In this document: piece after piece, positions 31,892 to 33,731 of the stretch
Layout of the letters: the number at the start of each line of letters is the position of its first letter
How positions within the stretch are numbered: position 1 is the first letter of the stretch
NCBI GenBank assembly: GCA_025054955.1
Contig: JANWZE010000005.1
Span: 1-33,731, forward strand
Length of the DNA stretch: 33,731 nt
Origin: Blastocatellia bacterium
Lineage (GTDB): Bacteria > Acidobacteriota > Blastocatellia > HR10 > J050
Direction: 5' to 3'
Program-made: the position numbers and the translations under genes
The notes under the pieces: generated by a model
Seen by the model: only the letters and a program-made list of their open reading frames with translations
Database searches by the model: none
What the model was told of the DNA's origin: nothing

Positions 31892-32689
31892 ATGAGTTAC
31901 AACATCGCCATCGCGACGATCAAGGGAGGTGTTGGAAAAACGACGATCGCCTACAACCTAGCCGGCGCCTTCGCTGAAACGGGGAAAAAAGTCCTGGTGG
32001 TAGACCTCGATCAACAAGGCAATCTTTCGTCAGTGTTCCTCGACAATATCTATCGCTTGCCGGCGACCCTGTATGATGTGTTGGTGAATCTGGACATGCC
32101 CACCACGTCAGCCATTCACCATACGAGCTACCCAGGCATTGATATCCTGCCGGCTAATCTGGACCTGAGCCGACTTGAATTCCAGTTGGCCGGTGACGCG
32201 GAAGCGCAATACTATCTTGCCGAGAAACTGCGTGAAGTGGACGGTTACGATCTTATCGTCATGGACACGCCGCCACATCCGGGCTTGCTTACGTTGAGCG
32301 CATTGGTCGCCGCTCACGGCGTTCTGATTCCAGTGGAATGCCAGGAATGGGCCGCTCGCGGCACAACTCATGTGCTGGACATGATCCGCAAGGTTCAACG
32401 GCGCGCGAATTCCCAGCTCACTCTGCTCGGATATATCATCAACAAGTATGACGCTCGGCGAAAGCTCGAAGAAAGCTACAAAGAGGTCCTTATCGAGCGG
32501 TATGGCCAGGACGTTTTCAAAACGGTGATCCGCCAGAGCGTGAAGTATCCCGAATCAGCTAGTGTCCGCCGTCCATTGACGAGCTATCAGGCGAGGTCTG
32601 AGCAAGCCGAACTCTTCCGGCAGTTGGCGCGCGAAGTCTGGCAACGCGCGGTGCGCCGCCGCTCGCGGGCAGCTTCGTCCGCTTCGTAA
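31892..32689 (+). CDS. parA: ParA family partition ATPase
   Basis: This is a 265-residue Walker-type ATPase that binds DNA and moves ParB-parS complexes during segregation. The deviant P-loop KGGVGKTT is at about 11-18, VLVVDLDQQGNLSSVFLDN carries the A' motif, and DLIVMDTPPHPG is Walker B. The end, VIRQSVKYPESASVRRPL, corresponds to the family's conserved C-terminal strand but is divergent from the usual NVRLSEAPS. ATG 31892 fits the family length; GTG 31880 with a GGAG upstream would add four residues. It precedes parB by 16 nt. A TTATCCACG (minus strand, 31854-31862) resembles a DnaA box but is single. Confidence 0.92.
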   Translation: MSYNIAIATIKGGVGKTTIAYNLAGAFAETGKKVLVVDLDQQGNLSSVFLDNIYRLPATLYDVLVNLDMPTTSAIHHTSYPGIDILPANLDLSRLEFQLAGDAEAQYYLAEKLREVDGYDLIVMDTPPHPGLLTLSALVAAHGVLIPVECQEWAARGTTHVLDMIRKVQRRANSQLTLLGYIINKYDARRKLEESYKEVLIERYGQDVFKTVIRQSVKYPESASVRRPLTSYQARSEQAELFRQLAREVWQRAVRRRSRAASSAS

Positions 32690-32705
32690 CAGTTGAAGGT
32701 TCATC

Positions 32706-33581
32706 ATGTCAAAGTTGGAGAAATTCAAAAGCCTTGCCCAAGCTGCACTGGCTCCTGCTCCTGCTCGTAGTGAGGCGATAGCCGAGCCGTCACGCGATCA
32801 AGACGCCATCAGCCTTCACGACACCGAACGACTCAAGAGCGCCAGACTCATCCCGATTGAGCGAATCCGCCCCGATCCTCATCAACCGCGGAAACATTTC
32901 CCGGAAAAATCGCTGGAAGAGCTGGCAGCCTCGATTGCTGCTCAAGGTGTGCTTCAACCGCTCACTGTGTCACCTGACACGACTGGTGACACATTCATCA
33001 TCGTCACCGGCGAGCGCCGTTATCGCGCAGCCCAACGTGTCGGGTTAAAGTCTCTTCCCTGCATCATCGTCAATCAGATCACGGAGCAGCAACGCTCGAT
33101 TCAGCAACTGATTGAAAATTTACAACGCGAAGACCTCACACCGTTTGAGGAGGCTGACGCGTTCCATCTTCTGGCAGAAACCTTCCATCTGAAGCACCAG
33201 CAGATCGCTGATTCGGTAGGGAAGAGCAGAAGCTATGTCACAAAGACACTCAGCCTCGCTCAGGTCCCAGATGAAGTGCGCCGCCTCTGTGCGCATCACG
33301 GCATTGCGACGCGCGAGCAGCTTATCCTCATCGCTCAACAGAAGACTGAATCGGCCATGTTAGCCCTGTTGAACCAGCTTGCTCAACACGGCAGCACAGT
33401 GCGTGCGGCGCGAAATGCAGCTCGCGGGAACCGCGCGCGTCAACGCAGAAGTCGCCCATTCGTGTTTCGTTATCAGGCTCGTGGTTTCACAGTGCATGTG
33501 CGTTTTGCCAAACATCACGCTTCCACACGCGATATTGCTCACGCATTGACAACAGCCCTGCGCTCTCTTGACCAAAGCTGA
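32706..33581 (+). CDS. parB: ParB/Spo0J family partition protein
   Basis: This is a 291-residue partition protein. The N-terminal CTPase/ParB domain shows RLIPIERIRPDPHQPRKHF, SIAAQGVLQPLTV, VTGERRYRAAQRVGL and ENLQREDLTPFEEA. A helix-turn-helix (KHQQIADSVGKSRSYVTKTL) follows. The C-terminus is Arg-rich then FVFRYQARGFTVHVRF, unlike the short dimerisation domain of typical chromosomal ParB. It is translated with parA. No parS-like 16-mer (TGTTTCACGTGAAACA) was seen within the window. Whether this is the main chromosomal pair or a second partition locus is not clear. Confidence 0.93.
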   Translation: MSKLEKFKSLAQAALAPAPARSEAIAEPSRDQDAISLHDTERLKSARLIPIERIRPDPHQPRKHFPEKSLEELAASIAAQGVLQPLTVSPDTTGDTFIIVTGERRYRAAQRVGLKSLPCIIVNQITEQQRSIQQLIENLQREDLTPFEEADAFHLLAETFHLKHQQIADSVGKSRSYVTKTLSLAQVPDEVRRLCAHHGIATREQLILIAQQKTESAMLALLNQLAQHGSTVRAARNAARGNRARQRRSRPFVFRYQARGFTVHVRFAKHHASTRDIAHALTTALRSLDQS

Positions 33582-33653
33582 GGTAACCCGGAGCTTGTTT
33601 AGGAGGCAGGCTGGTCCCACACTTGCTCGCTTGGACGATTCCAGGCTGGAGAT

Positions 33654-33718
33654 TCGAGGGAAAATTTGATTGCCAAGGCAACAGGATTGAGGGCAAATTT
33701 TGCTGCTTCGGGCAGCAA
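33654..33718. repeat. Inverted repeats downstream of parB
   Basis: An AAAATTTG/CAAATTTT pair encloses TTGCCAAGGCAA, and is followed by the hairpin TTGCTGC-TTCGG-GCAGCAA (33700-33718). No U-run follows on either strand, so a Rho-independent terminator is not supported. Confidence 0.45.
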
Positions 33719-33731
33719 GAATACAGGGGTT

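Noticed and set aside
33700-33718. Terminator for parB
   Set aside because: The stem is good but no U-run follows on either strand.

Overview
The window looks like a chromosomal segment of a Gram-negative, probably environmental bacterium. The mix of families (a Tad pilus with an outer-membrane secretin, sulfatase-like membrane proteins paired with a NoeA-like methyltransferase, S41 proteases, a CcsA-type cytochrome c assembly protein) and the dense palindromic intergenic repeats suggest Acidobacteriota, perhaps Blastocatellia. That placement is inference: no rRNA gene or marker is present. No tRNA, rRNA, transposase or CRISPR array was seen.

Region 1 (1-10.5 kb, minus strand) is a Tad/Flp tight-adherence pilus locus. 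In transcription order it holds flp pilin, a family 2 glycosyltransferase, prepilin peptidase, cpaB, secretin (cpaC/rcpA), tadZ/cpaE, tadA/cpaF ATPase, an unrecognised 142-residue gene, tadB, tadC, a DUF192 gene, and the first codons of another gene cut by the left edge. The pilin has its own intrinsic terminator, so it is probably made in excess of the assembly machinery.

Region 2 (11-16 kb, plus strand) holds a terpene-cyclase-like alpha/alpha-toroid protein, an overlapping Tat-exported DUF362 protein, a large polytopic membrane protein and an exported beta-propeller (lactonase-like) protein. Region 3 (16.1-22.9 kb) holds a minus-strand unit (small membrane protein, NoeA-like methyltransferase, sulfatase-like membrane protein), a paralogous sulfatase-like gene on the plus strand, and a sugar-1-phosphate nucleotidyltransferase. 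Region 4 (22.9-33.7 kb) holds a ribbon-helix-helix protein with an S41 protease, a DUF7453-like repeat protein, CcsA, an FHA-like/trypsin-like membrane protease, an O-antigen-ligase-like protein with an embedded PDZ domain, and parA-parB.

The most striking signal is a family of palindromic elements (family A here). It has capped ends (CCCTCTTCGAGGG or CCCCTGCGGGG), arms built from AAATCCGAAATCC-like words, and a CCGAAACGTTTCGG centre. It occupies 12 sites, all left of position 22,000. The consensus has no stop codon on either strand. In the tad operon the elements fill intercistronic gaps, starting 0-8 nt after one gene's stop and ending 5-13 nt before the next start. Elsewhere they lie in frame inside genes. 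A sulfatase-like protein carries about 29 extra residues that its neighbouring paralogue lacks. The toroid protein carries about 39 element-encoded residues. In the DUF362 protein an element separates the start codon from the Tat motif. In the DUF192 protein one supplies the C-terminus. This resembles the Rickettsia palindromic elements in behaviour but not in sequence. Two further repeat families (B and C) are described below.
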